DNA of 64,000 bases from Bacillota bacterium (lineage in GTDB: Bacteria; Bacillota; Sulfobacillia; Sulfobacillales; JAIMBI01): contig JAJZWV010000006.1 in assembly GCA_021846505.1 (NCBI GenBank), positions 1 through 64,000 on the forward strand, read 5' to 3'. Positions 25,599 through 33,372 of this stretch are shown one piece after another (within the stretch, counting starts at the first letter, position 1; every line of letters begins with the position of its first letter). The notes under the pieces were generated by a model. The model saw nothing but the letters and a program-made list of their open reading frames with translations, was not told the origin of the DNA and did not search any database. The position numbers and the translations under genes are program-made.

Positions 25599-26330
25599 TC
25601 AGGCCAGCGGCGTGAGCACGCTGCCCATCACCGCCTGATAGCGCTCTTCCATCCACTCGGCTGACCGATCGCCCACCATCTCGTCTGCCACCACGGTGCC
25701 GCCCTTGAGAAAGAGCACCCGCGTGACCATCTTTACCAGGTCCCCCAGCACGTGGCTGGACACGCACACGGCGGTGCCGCGCTGGCTCAGGTTGGCGATG
25801 GTGTCGCGCAGCCAGCGCACCGCATCCGGGTCCAACCCGTTGGTGGCTTCGTCTAAAAGCAGGAACGGTGGGTCCGGCAGCAGCGCCGTGGCGAGCGCCA
25901 CCCGCTGTCGCTGGCCCTGCGACAGCTTGTGGGTGGGCACGGTCCAAAACGCCTCGAGGTCCAAGGCCGATCGGACCACGCTGATGCGGTCGGCCCCCAC
26001 GCCCGGGTGCACGCGCCGCTTCATCTCCAGGTGATCGCGGCACGACAGGTAGGGGTACAGCGGCGCCAGCTCGCCCACCACGCCGATGCCCGCGCGCCGC
26101 GCTCGTGCCGCCGCCCCATCCGCTGTGCCATCCCACCGCACATGGCCGCGGTCCGGCTGCCACAGTCCCACCGCCACCTTGAACAGCGTGGTTTTGCCCA
26201 CGCCATTAGGCCCCACCAGCCCCACCGCCTCCCCGGGGCGAATGGCCAGCGAAACATCTTTCAAAATGGGCTGCCGCTTGGCCTTATCCACATGCTCCAG
26301 CTCCAGCCCCACCGACGACAGGGTGCTCAC
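25599..26330 (-). CDS. ABC transporter ATP-binding protein
   Basis: A 243-residue ABC ATPase. Walker A is GPNGVGKTT, the signature is LSQGQRQRVALA, Walker B is FLLLDEATNGLDP and the switch His is in SSHVLG, so it should be fully active. It resembles ATPases partnered with ABC-2 permeases and lies first in the operon with the two permease genes. The start is GTG 26330; the ORF is open further upstream (to 26657) but that part lacks family sequence. The 211 bases to the divergent small gene contain no clear promoter. Confidence 0.9.
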   Translation of the reverse strand: MSTLSSVGLELEHVDKAKRQPILKDVSLAIRPGEAVGLVGPNGVGKTTLFKVAVGLWQPDRGHVRWDGTADGAAARARRAGIGVVGELAPLYPYLSCRDHLEMKRRVHPGVGADRISVVRSALDLEAFWTVPTHKLSQGQRQRVALATALLPDPPFLLLDEATNGLDPDAVRWLRDTIANLSQRGTAVCVSSHVLGDLVKMVTRVLFLKGGTVVADEMVGDRSAEWMEERYQAVMGSVLTPLA

Positions 26331-26541
26331 TCTTGGTCCACTTCCTCTCGCGCTGCCTTGGGAGCGGGACGCACCAGGGCGGCACGCGGTTTCATGCTCG
26401 CTATCAACCGGGCCTAGGGCGGTGTCCGCCCCCCTCCTGCACCGGCCCCGGCCCCACGCTAGCTGCGGCCCCTCTGACATATCCGCACTCGCGGCAGCGA
26501 CTGGAAAAAATAGTACGCCATGGTCATTGGAGGGGGTAAGC

Positions 26542-26724
26542 GTGGTCGTGCGGCGAGGCATCGGCGCCGTAATGGCGCTGATTGGCTTAGTGTGGCTGCA
26601 GCAGGGCATTGGGGTGCTGGGCGGCAGCTTCATGTCAGGCAGTACCGTGGGGGCCACGATTGGGCTGGGGCTGGTGTTGGCGGGAGCCTGGCTTGTTGTG
26701 GGCCAAAACCGCCGCCGGCGCTAA
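26542..26724 (+). CDS. Small two-helix membrane protein, 60 residues
   Basis: A 60-residue protein with two predicted membrane helices (about residues 7-24 and 32-53) joined by a Gly/Ser turn, with basic ends (VVRRG, QNRRRR) that put both termini inside. The ribosome site GGAGGGGG lies five bases before GTG 26542. It is too short for the usual ORF cut-off in some annotations. Function is unknown; it diverges from the ABC transporter operon and precedes the tRNA genes. Confidence 0.6.
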   Translation: MVVRRGIGAVMALIGLVWLQQGIGVLGGSFMSGSTVGATIGLGLVLAGAWLVVGQNRRRR

Positions 26725-26823
26725 ATGCTCCAGCACTGGCGCCATAATTTGGTGAGCGCCATCCGCTCGACCGCCTCAGAGCACTTCGGTGCGAAAAATG
26801 GCGGCTTTCTGGCTGGCGAAACC

Positions 26824-26852
26824 TTGACCGCACGCCGCCAAGTTGCTAGCAT
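26824..26852 (+). promoter_or_regulatory. Sigma-A promoter of the tRNA-Asn/tRNA-Met operon
   Basis: TTGACC (26824-26829) and TAGCAT (26847-26852) are separated by 17 bases, and the mature tRNA-Asn begins 12 bases later. Spacing and hexamers fit a housekeeping promoter. Confidence 0.75.
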
Positions 26853-26863
26853 GAGGTTGATGC

Positions 26864-26939
26864 TCCTCGATAGCTCAATTGGTAGAGCACTCGGCTGTTA
26901 ACCGAGTGGTTGCAGGTTCGAGTCCTGCTCGAGGAGCCA
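26864..26939 (+). tRNA. tRNA-Asn (GTT)
   Basis: A complete cloverleaf: acceptor stem TCCTCGA with TCGAGGA, D-loop TAGCTCAATTGGTAGAGCA, anticodon arm CTCGG-CTGTTAA-CCGAG (anticodon GTT), T-arm CAGGTTCGAGTCCTG, and an encoded CCA. It is followed eight bases later by tRNA-Met in the same transcript. Confidence 0.95.
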
Positions 26940-26947
26940 TTCTTTTT

Positions 26948-27023
26948 GGGCCCATAGCTCAGTGGTTAGAGCTGCCGGCTCATAACCGGTTGGTCGGGGG
27001 TTCGAATCCTCCTGGGCCCACCA
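26948..27023 (+). tRNA. tRNA-Met (CAT), probably elongator
   Basis: Acceptor GGGCCCA pairs with TGGGCCC; the anticodon arm GCCGG-CTCATAA-CCGGT reads CAT, the T-loop is GGGTTCGAATCC-like, and CCA is encoded. The GGGCC...GGCCCA acceptor and first G-C pair favour elongator tRNA-Met over the initiator. A lysidine-modified tRNA-Ile2 also has CAT and cannot be fully excluded. Confidence 0.9.
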
Positions 27024-27095
27024 CCTTGCCTGAGAGCCGCTTAATCGCCCTATTTGCACTTTCCGCTGGCGCCAGCTGTCATAGGAGGAGTGGCC

Positions 27096-27476
27096 GTGAC
27101 CAACCACCACATCTCGGTCGTGTCCGTGCCCGTCACGGATGTCGACCGCAGCAAAGCGTTTTACATGGACGTGCTGGGCTTTGAACTGGTTATGGACAAC
27201 ACCATGGCCGACGGCACGCTGCGCTGGGTGATGCTGCGGCCGTCGGCGGGCGGCACTGCCATCACGCTGGTGACGTGGTTCGAGCGCATGCCCGCAGGCT
27301 CGCTGCAAGGCACCGTGCTGGCCGTGCCGGACCTGAATGCGGCCATCACCGCGCTCACCGCGCACCAAGTGGAATTCACGCCGCCCGAGTCATCCCCGTG
27401 GGGCCGCTGGGTGACGATTCACGACCTCGACGGCAACAGCTGGGTGATCCAGCAGAACGCCCCCGCGCCCGCTTAG
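27096..27476 (+). CDS. VOC (glyoxalase/dioxygenase fold) protein
   Basis: A 126-residue vicinal-oxygen-chelate protein made of two beta-alpha-beta-beta-beta modules: ISVVSVPVTDVDRSKAFYMDVLGFE opens the first and VLAVPDLNAAITAL the second, ending with IHDLDGNSWVIQQ. Metal-ligand positions (His near residue 5, Glu/Asp in the last strand region) are partly present. The family includes lactoylglutathione lyase-like and antibiotic-resistance proteins; no substrate is predictable. The GTG at 27096 has AGGAGG seven bases upstream. The stop overlaps by four bases the convergent membrane-protein relic. Confidence 0.85.
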   Translation: MTNHHISVVSVPVTDVDRSKAFYMDVLGFELVMDNTMADGTLRWVMLRPSAGGTAITLVTWFERMPAGSLQGTVLAVPDLNAAITALTAHQVEFTPPESSPWGRWVTIHDLDGNSWVIQQNAPAPA

Positions 27477-28003
27477 TTGGTGGACGAGTGGCTCGACAGG
27501 GCCAGCGTGGACAGCAGCGCCGCCAGCAGTCCGAGCGCCAGCGACGATGCGTCATCCGGCCGCTCGGCATGCACCCGATCCGCCAGCACTTTCATATCGC
27601 TCAGCGCGTCGGGGGGCAGGTCGGCACCCACAGTCAGGCGCTTCCGGTAATCTTGCAGCCGCCGCCCCTCCTCCGTGCTCAGCGGATTCTCCCACTCGTG
27701 CTCGTCGGCGATTCGCGGAGAGTGCATCCAGCAACTTCGCCCCCAGCGTGTCCGCCGTCTGCCGGTTGGCTTGGGCATCCTCACGCACAATCACGGCTGG
27801 CAGCAGCGTGCTCAGCGCTTGCGTATTGAGTCGCGTGACGGCATGGAGGTCATCCCGGCGCCGCTGCAGCACGGCGCCCACCTCATCCACCCGCCCGCCC
27901 AGCCCCTCGAGGGCATGAGTCAAGTCGGCCCGCCAATTGCGAAAGACGCCGCCAGGCCCAGCAGCGCGGCGACGATAACCGCCCCATCGTCCCATGCCGC
28001 CAT
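27473..28003 (-). pseudogene. Membrane-anchored coiled-coil protein, broken by two frameshifts
   Basis: Three consecutive reading frames on the minus strand fit together as one protein. Frame one starts at ATG 28003 behind AGGAGG and encodes an N-terminal helix (MAAWDDGAVIVAALLGLAAS) before stopping at a TGA. A second frame continues with a charged coiled-coil-like segment (RADLTHALEGLGGRVDEVGA, then VIVREDAQANRQTADTLGAK). A third, joined near 27720, gives DEHEWENPLSTEEGRRLQDY and a C-terminal membrane helix (SLALGLLAALLSTLAL). The frame changes lie near 27940 and 27720. No family is recognised. Either a decaying gene or two base-calling errors. Confidence 0.5.
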
Positions 28004-28471
28004 GCTCATCCTCCTGTCGCTGTCAGCCTATTCCTCGGGAGCGAACCGCGGACGCGATGCGAAGCCGTGGACCGTCCCTGCCTGGCGAAATCTTTCGAGG
28101 GCCTGAGAGACATCAAACCGCGGACGGCTTAGCGGCGAGCGGCCGGCAGCGGAACGAGGATGCTTGCCTGCTGCGGTGCCGCGACACCATTGGTCTGCCC
28201 ATCGCCTAACCGTGACCTGGCTGTGCGCTCCGATGCTTTGCCTCGCGCCTGCCGCAAAACCCGCCTGCCACCACGCCTTCGGCCTGGCCGGATAGGGCGA
28301 GCGCCCGTCGTGTCTTCAGCACGCCGCAAGCAGGTCGTGCTGGCCGACCCTTGGCGCGTTCGAGACAGGACGCCAGCCACACGGCACGGACAAGACACCT
28401 CGTGACCGCGGCGCATTGCTTCGCGAATGCCGGCACGCCGCTATCCCATGCACCCCGAATTCCACTCAGAC
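28004..28471. other. 468-base stretch without a supported gene
   Basis: Several short ORFs cross this stretch but none has a ribosome site, family motif or steady codon pattern. I see no repeat, tRNA or promoter. It separates the broken membrane protein from the tRNA-Val terminator and may be degraded sequence. Confidence 0.5.
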
Positions 28472-28472
28472 A

Positions 28473-28504
28473 CAAAAGCGCCCAGGGTGCGAATGCCCCG
28501 GGCG
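28473..28504 (-). terminator. Rho-independent terminator of tRNA-Val
   Basis: Read on the minus strand: a nine-pair stem CGCCCGGGG / CCCTGGGCG (one G-U), loop CATTCGCA, then CTTTTG. It lies 14 bases past the end of the tRNA. Confidence 0.75.
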
Positions 28505-28517
28505 GCCCTCAAACTTC

Positions 28518-28592
28518 TGGTGGGCACGGGAGGTATCGAACCTCCGACCTCTTGAATGTGAGTCAAGCGCTCTACCACTGAGCTACGCGCCC
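28518..28592 (-). tRNA. tRNA-Val (CAC)
   Basis: Minus-strand cloverleaf: acceptor GGGCGCG with CGTGCCC (one G-U), D-arm TAGCTCAGTGGTAGAGC, anticodon arm CTTGA-CTCACAT-TCAAG (anticodon CAC), T-loop GGTTCGATACC and encoded CCA. It has its own promoter and terminator. Confidence 0.95.
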
Positions 28593-28604
28593 GCCACCAC
28601 GGCC

Positions 28605-28633
28605 AGTTTAGCGGCGCCGCGAGCTGCCGTCAA
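28605..28633 (-). promoter_or_regulatory. Sigma-A promoter of tRNA-Val
   Basis: On the minus strand TTGACG (28633-28628) and TAAACT (28610-28605) are exactly 17 bases apart; the tRNA starts 12 bases after the -10 box. Confidence 0.8.
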
Positions 28634-28796
28634 CCGTCCGAGCCCGCGGATTGCACCGCGCCACCTTGTCCAGAACCTGTCGCGCCCTGCAGGTCGCCCG
28701 TGCCGCGCCGGCCTTCAGCGCCGCATCTGTCAAGCATCCAAGCGGGATCGGCTTCACGGCGCGCCCCACGTCGTCTTCGTCCGTCACATATTTTCA

Positions 28797-28806
28797 TGTC
28801 GCGACA
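28797..28806. promoter_or_regulatory. Palindrome TGTCGCGACA, candidate operator
   Basis: A perfect ten-base palindrome sits 45 bases before the start of the ArsR-type gene, in a stretch richer in A+T than its surroundings (ATATTTTCA before, CTTATTGCGAATA after). It could be the operator of the regulator encoded downstream. Confidence 0.35.
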
Positions 28807-28850
28807 CTTATTGCGAATACACATCGGCAACTTTATGCGATGATGGGCAC

Positions 28851-30029
28851 ATGATGCACGAAGCGACGGAGGCCCCACGTATCGAAGCGATCTCCCTTGG
28901 GCCGCGGTGCGACAGTTCGGTGGAAGCGTCGCCGCTAGCCGCAGCCGCTGGATTGCTGCCCGCTGTCGATGCGGGCGTCATCAGCCCACCCGGGGCAGAG
29001 GCGCTGCGCGCCCTGCCCGGATGGCTGGGAGCCCGCGCGCTGTTGCTGCACGGCCGCGTATTTCGCGACGAGGTTGCGTTGCACCTCATGCGCGGCGCCA
29101 CCCTGCCCACACGCCCCGAGGACATCCGTGTCTGGCTGGCGGAGCCGGACCAAAATTTTTTTGACCGACTGCTGGTACGCGCGGCGCTCGAGGGACTGGC
29201 ACACTACGCCACCCGGCCACCCAACCCGCTGGTCGAGGCGGTCCGCGTGCGCTGGCCCAATCCCCTGCCGGCGGCGGATCGCCTGATGGAGCAGCCCGAT
29301 CTCGCTCGCGAAATAATCATGACGCAAACCATTGCTTGGGCAGCCGCGACCCCCGCCGCGCTTCCCCTCGTGCATGACGGCGCACGCTTGGGCAGCGTGT
29401 TGGCGGACGCCTTGGCCCTGGTGCTCCAGCTCACGGGAGTGGCGGCGGCCCCATCCTCGCCCGCCAGCGCCTCGGGCGCCGCGGCAGTCCTGGAGCAATT
29501 TACGGGGCGGCCAGTGCCGGCCGGCTTCGCAGCGGACTTGGGACGTGTGGCCCGCCTCGTTCTGGTGCCGGCCGTGGGGCTGGGAGATCAGGTGCTGCCC
29601 TGGCGACTGGGCAACGGCATGGTCCTGTGGGCGGAGGCGAGCCCGCCGCGGGCACGACCAGCCGACCCGGCGCCGGGGCAGGTGCCGGTCTGGTCCCCGG
29701 AGGAGCGCGGCGCGCTAATGCGCCTGCTGGCAGATCCGGCCGCCGCAGGGCTCTTGGAGCGTCTCGCGGCCCAAGGGCCCGCCCCGGCCCACCGCCTGGC
29801 CGCCGCACTGGACATCCACCCCTCCACGGTGTCGCGCCAGCTGAAGCGGTTGGTGCAGGCGGGGCTCGTGGCACCGGTGGCTGACGGCACCCGGGTGGTT
29901 TACCATGCGGAGGGGGCGGCTTTGCTGCCTCTGCAGGACTGGCTGGGCCAGATGGCGGACCGGCTGCACGCCTCACGCGCCGCCGGGACGGAGCCACCCA
30001 GCCTTGACCCCTTGATCCGAAGGAGATGA
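28851..30029 (+). CDS. ArsR-type winged-helix regulator with long N-terminal domain
   Basis: A 392-residue putative transcription regulator. The C-terminal 90 residues contain a winged helix: LLERLAAQGPAPAHRLAAAL, HPSTVSRQLKRLVQAGLV (recognition helix) and a DGTRVVYHAE wing. The first 290 residues are mostly helical (HGRVFRDEVALHLMRG, ADRLMEQPDLAREII) and resemble the N-terminal domain seen with C-terminal ArsR-like HTH (DUF5937-type), probably a ligand or dimer domain. No metal-binding Cys motif is present. The start MM at 28851 lacks a clear ribosome site. It overlaps the SDR gene by ATGA, so the SDR is probably its target. Confidence 0.65.
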   Translation: MMHEATEAPRIEAISLGPRCDSSVEASPLAAAAGLLPAVDAGVISPPGAEALRALPGWLGARALLLHGRVFRDEVALHLMRGATLPTRPEDIRVWLAEPDQNFFDRLLVRAALEGLAHYATRPPNPLVEAVRVRWPNPLPAADRLMEQPDLAREIIMTQTIAWAAATPAALPLVHDGARLGSVLADALALVLQLTGVAAAPSSPASASGAAAVLEQFTGRPVPAGFAADLGRVARLVLVPAVGLGDQVLPWRLGNGMVLWAEASPPRARPADPAPGQVPVWSPEERGALMRLLADPAAAGLLERLAAQGPAPAHRLAAALDIHPSTVSRQLKRLVQAGLVAPVADGTRVVYHAEGAALLPLQDWLGQMADRLHASRAAGTEPPSLDPLIRRR

Positions 30030-30781
30030 CCTCGGAAGTGAAGGACCTCACCAAACGCGTCGTCCTGGTGACCGGAGGGGGCACGGGGATTGGGCGCGCC
30101 GCCTGCCTGCGCTTGGCCGATCTGGGTGCAGACGTCGCGGTCAACTACTCACGCTCGCGCGCGGAGGCGCTGGACGTCGCCGCGCTGGTCGAACGGCAGG
30201 GCCGCCGCGCCCTCACCGTGGCGGCTGATGTGTCCAGCGACGCCGAGGTGCAGCAGATGGTGGCTGCTGTGGGCGAGCAGCTTGGCCGCCTCGACGGGGT
30301 GGTCAACAACGCCGGCATTACCGAGCACATTGCACTGCCCGACCTAGACGGCATCACCGATGATGTGTGGGACCGCATTATGAGCGTCAACCTGCGGGGC
30401 ATGTTTTACGTGGCCCGCGCGGCCGCTCCCTGGCTGCGTCAGGCCGGCGGAGGTGCGATCGTGAATGTGGGCAGCGTCTCTGGCCTCTCGGGATCCGGGT
30501 CGTCACTCCCGTATGCCGTATCCAAGGCTGCGGTGCATGGCCTCACGCGCTCGCTGGCTCGGGCGCTCGCCCCCCACATTCGCGTCAACGCTGTGGCGCC
30601 CGGTGCCGTCGCCACCCGCTGGTGGGATGGCCGGGAGGCCGCCATGGCGCGCATGGAGCCCAGCACTCTCCTGGAGCACACCGCGTCGCCCGCCGATGTG
30701 GCCGCCGCCATTGTCAACCTGCTGCAGCAGGACTCCACGACTGGCCAGGTGCTGACGGTGGACGGCGGCGCCCACCTGTAG
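30026..30781 (+). CDS. Short-chain dehydrogenase/reductase (FabG-like)
   Basis: A 251-residue classical SDR. It shows the TGGGTGIG cofactor loop near residue 16, the NNAGI motif, the catalytic Ser (NVGSVSG), YAVSKAA with the Tyr/Lys pair and the C-terminal GQVLTVDGGAH ending typical of FabG-like 3-oxoacyl reductases. The Asn after the second strand (VNYSRSRAE) favours NADPH. The substrate is unknown. The start overlaps the regulator stop (ATGA) with AAGGAG immediately before, indicating translational coupling. Confidence 0.9.
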   Translation: MTSEVKDLTKRVVLVTGGGTGIGRAACLRLADLGADVAVNYSRSRAEALDVAALVERQGRRALTVAADVSSDAEVQQMVAAVGEQLGRLDGVVNNAGITEHIALPDLDGITDDVWDRIMSVNLRGMFYVARAAAPWLRQAGGGAIVNVGSVSGLSGSGSSLPYAVSKAAVHGLTRSLARALAPHIRVNAVAPGAVATRWWDGREAAMARMEPSTLLEHTASPADVAAAIVNLLQQDSTTGQVLTVDGGAHL

Positions 30782-31132
30782 GCCTGCCCATGCCGGCGCA
30801 CAGACCCGTCCGTGACCCGGGGAGCAGGCGCGGCTCGGCACGATGAACAGCCTGGGATGGCCTAGACTCTCCGACTAAGGGCGCGGGGGCTTGCCGGCGA
30901 ACCTTTGCCCACAGCCCCCCTTGTCATCAGATGGGGCGTGAAACCCCGGCTTGAGCCTTGGGGATAGGTGACCCTCGGAAACACCCGAAGGCCCCCGCGG
31001 GCATAAGCCCTGTGGCCTGCTGGGGCCAGCAGGTTTCCTCCCGGCCTGGCGAATTCGTCGCTGCGATTTAGAAGCCCGCACCCCTGGCCTTAAGATAATC
31101 GGGAGGGTCGACCATGTGTAGGTCCAAAGAAG
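30782..31132 (+). other. Non-coding stretch with RNA-like pairing, possible transposon 3' remnant
   Basis: No gene is supported in these 351 bases. Between about 30880 and 31110 there are several nested complementary arms, for example GGAAAC (30977) with GTTTCC (31033), followed by GAAGCCCGC at 31071, a phrase like those near the right end of TnpB-type elements. It could be a relic of a non-coding guide scaffold of such an element. No tnpB fragment is visible next to it. Confidence 0.3.
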
Positions 31133-31840
31133 TTGAGCGCGCTGGCCGTTCGGCGCGGCTGCCGGTTTCGCCTGGATCCCTTGCCCACCGTGGACCCGGG
31201 GCTGGGGTGTCAGCCGGACTTCGTCGCGCTGCCGCCGGCGCGGCGGATGTTTTTGAACTGCCCGCACAACCCGACCGGCGCACTGGCCCATGGGAGCACC
31301 CTAGCGGAGGCCGTCGCCTGGGCACGGCGCACCGGAGGCCTCCTGGCACACGACGTCGCCCAAGGCGCCATTGTATTTGACGAGCGCCGCGCCCGGGCGC
31401 GCGTGACGTGAGCGTGGAGCTGCTGAGTCTCTCCAAAACGTTTCACATGGCCGGGTGGCGCATCGGCCTCGTGGCCGGCAGCACAGACATCGTCCATGAG
31501 TTTGACCAGCTTCAAGATCATCTAGTCCGGGGCAGTCCAAGCCGCAGCCGCCGTTGGCCTGGACGAGAGGGCCCTTTCGCGGCGAGGCCGCCGTCTGCGA
31601 GCGGCGGCGCGATACCGTCATCGAGGCTCTAGCGGCCGCGGGATGGGTCGTGCCGAAGCCCGCTGGTGACGTCTTCGTCTGGGGGCCGGTCCCCCGGCGG
31701 CGGCGGCGGCAGCTGGTTTGCGCGCTTTCTGCTGGATCGCGCCGACTGACTAGTCGCGCCCGGGGCACGGACCACCCTGACCCCGTGCTGTCCGAGGACG
31801 CACGGCGGATAGTCGCGGCGATCGGCGGCGGGGATCGAGC
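31133..31840 (+). pseudogene. Class I/II PLP aminotransferase relic
   Basis: Three frames together give the middle and C-terminal parts of an aminotransferase. The first (to 31411) has MFLNCPHNPTGA and HDVAQGAIVFDE; the second (from 31408) has SLSKTFHMAGWRIGLVAGST with the PLP lysine; the third has RRRDTVIEALAAAGWVVPKP and GDVFVWGPVP; a late fragment DARRIVAAIG marks the end. The N-terminal third is missing. The pattern fits the LL-diaminopimelate/succinyl-DAP aminotransferase group. Frame changes near 31408 and 31540 plus the missing start show decay. Confidence 0.7.
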
Positions 31841-31930
31841 CCGGGCCCCTTCTGACTCGAAGAGCGCTGGCGGGCACGCAGGACCATCACCCCTCCAGGT
31901 CGAATGGAGTGTCAGGGGGAGGAGCGCTCA

Positions 31931-32548
31931 ATGGCCGGATACATCAAGGTGATCGCAGGCGAAATGTTTTCCGGGAAGTCGACGGAGCTGGCGCGGCTGG
32001 TAGAGCGCGCGCTGATTGCGGGCTTGCCGGTCCAGGTGCTGGTGCCCGCGTTCTCGCACCGGGGCAGCGTGCGCGACGTGGATGGGCGCCTGGCGGCCCT
32101 GCCGGGCCAGTGGAGCATTGTGCCGGTGCCGGACGGGGCAGCGGAGCGCCTCGACCAGCTGGTGGACCCCGGCGCCCTGGTGCTCGCGGTCGACGAGGCC
32201 CAGTTTTTCGACGCACACCTGGTGGATTACTGCCGGCGATGGCGCGCGGAGGGCCGGCAGGTGCTGGTGGCCGGCTTGGACATGGATTATCGCGAGCAGC
32301 CGTTCGGCGCCATGGGGGAGCTTATGTGCATTGCCAACGAGGTGGTCAAAGTCCACGCCGTTTGCACCCGCTGCCGCCAGGCCGATGCGTTTATCTCCCA
32401 CCGCCTGTCGGACGAATCGGTGCAGGTGGTGGTGGGCGAGCACAACTATACGGCGCTGTGCTGCGACTGCTATCAGGCGGAGACGGCGCGCGGTGCAAAA
32501 CCCGGCCGCGACCCCTCCAGATGGGATACACTCGAGGCAACGCCCTGA
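31931..32548 (+). CDS. tdk: Thymidine kinase (type II)
   Basis: A 205-residue thymidine kinase of the small, zinc-containing class that phosphorylates thymidine in the salvage pathway. Walker A GEMFSGKST (residues 10-18), the VDEAQFFD Walker B, and the lasso region with CTRC and CCDC zinc ligands are intact, ending NYTALCCDCY. ATG 31931 has GGAG upstream; an upstream in-frame ATG at 31904 lacks family sequence. The NIF3-like gene follows 20 bases later. Confidence 0.95.
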   Translation: MAGYIKVIAGEMFSGKSTELARLVERALIAGLPVQVLVPAFSHRGSVRDVDGRLAALPGQWSIVPVPDGAAERLDQLVDPGALVLAVDEAQFFDAHLVDYCRRWRAEGRQVLVAGLDMDYREQPFGAMGELMCIANEVVKVHAVCTRCRQADAFISHRLSDESVQVVVGEHNYTALCCDCYQAETARGAKPGRDPSRWDTLEATP

Positions 32549-32568
32549 CAATAATGGGGAGGTGGCGC

Positions 32569-33372
32569 ATGTCGAAACACAGCTGGCAAGGGCACTTTGG
32601 CCCGGACGTCGTGTCCCGCACGTGGCCAGAATTTGGGGAAGTCACTGAGGTCGTGCCCGTCGCTGGCTCGGATGCGCGGGTCACGCTCGCCGGCTGGCCC
32701 AGCACGCGAGCGCTGGCCTCGAGCGGCGTGGTCGCGGGCGCATTTGCGCGCAGCAAAGCCGTGGCGCGCGTATTGGGCGGGCGCCCCGTAGGGCCCCTGC
32801 TTACCTTTCGCCCGTTTCTGAAGCTGGTGGTATTTGTGCCCCGCAATGCGGTGGACCGCGTGCGCGACGCGCTGGTGGCCGCGGGAGCGGGCAGCGTCGG
32901 CCCCTATACGCATATGACCTTCGCCGCCGCCGGGGCGGGCACCTTCCGGGCCACCGGCGCGACCAACACGCGCGGGGGCCGGGAAGGCCGCATCGAGTAC
33001 GTAGATGAATCGGCGCTGGCGGTCATTTTGCCCACCTGGATCGAGGAGGAGGTGCTGGCGGCCATGAAAGCCAGCCACCCTTATGAAGATGCTGCTTTTG
33101 ACCTGATTCCGCTGGCTAATCGCCTCACCGTACCGCAGGCTTATCTAGGCGAGGATGGCACCGTGCGGACGGCGCTGGTCACGGAGGAGCTGGCATCCTG
33201 GGCCGTCAACACCGGGGTGGACCGCATTGAAGCGGAGCGCACCGACGGCGACAGCCGACTGGAAATGGCGGAGCGCGGCATCCGCGTAGGCTTGGTGCCG
33301 CTGGGCACGTGGACGGTGCCCGGCCTGTCCAGCATCTTGGCCGAAGTGTCCCCGCCCGGCGGCACCCCATGA
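32569..33372 (+). CDS. NIF3-like protein keeping only the CutA/PII-like insertion domain
   Basis: A 267-residue protein whose middle (about residues 84-184) matches the insertion domain of bacterial NIF3/YqfO proteins: KLVVFVPRNAVDRVRDALVA, AGAGSVGPYTHMTF, GTFRATGATN and ILPTWIEEEVLAAMKASHPYEDAA in shorter pieces. The flanking halves, which normally carry the His/Asp metal ligands, are short and lack those residues; the C-terminal GTWTVPGLSSILAEV sits where GHxATE is expected. It may have kept only a ligand-binding or scaffold role. ATG 32569 has GGGGAGGTGG. It overlaps rnhA by ATGA. Confidence 0.6.
   Translation: MSKHSWQGHFGPDVVSRTWPEFGEVTEVVPVAGSDARVTLAGWPSTRALASSGVVAGAFARSKAVARVLGGRPVGPLLTFRPFLKLVVFVPRNAVDRVRDALVAAGAGSVGPYTHMTFAAAGAGTFRATGATNTRGGREGRIEYVDESALAVILPTWIEEEVLAAMKASHPYEDAAFDLIPLANRLTVPQAYLGEDGTVRTALVTEELASWAVNTGVDRIEAERTDGDSRLEMAERGIRVGLVPLGTWTVPGLSSILAEVSPPGGTP

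Noticed and set aside
28129-28475. Minus-strand ORFs of 89-95 residues
   Set aside because: They are open because of base composition, have no ribosome site and no family-like sequence.
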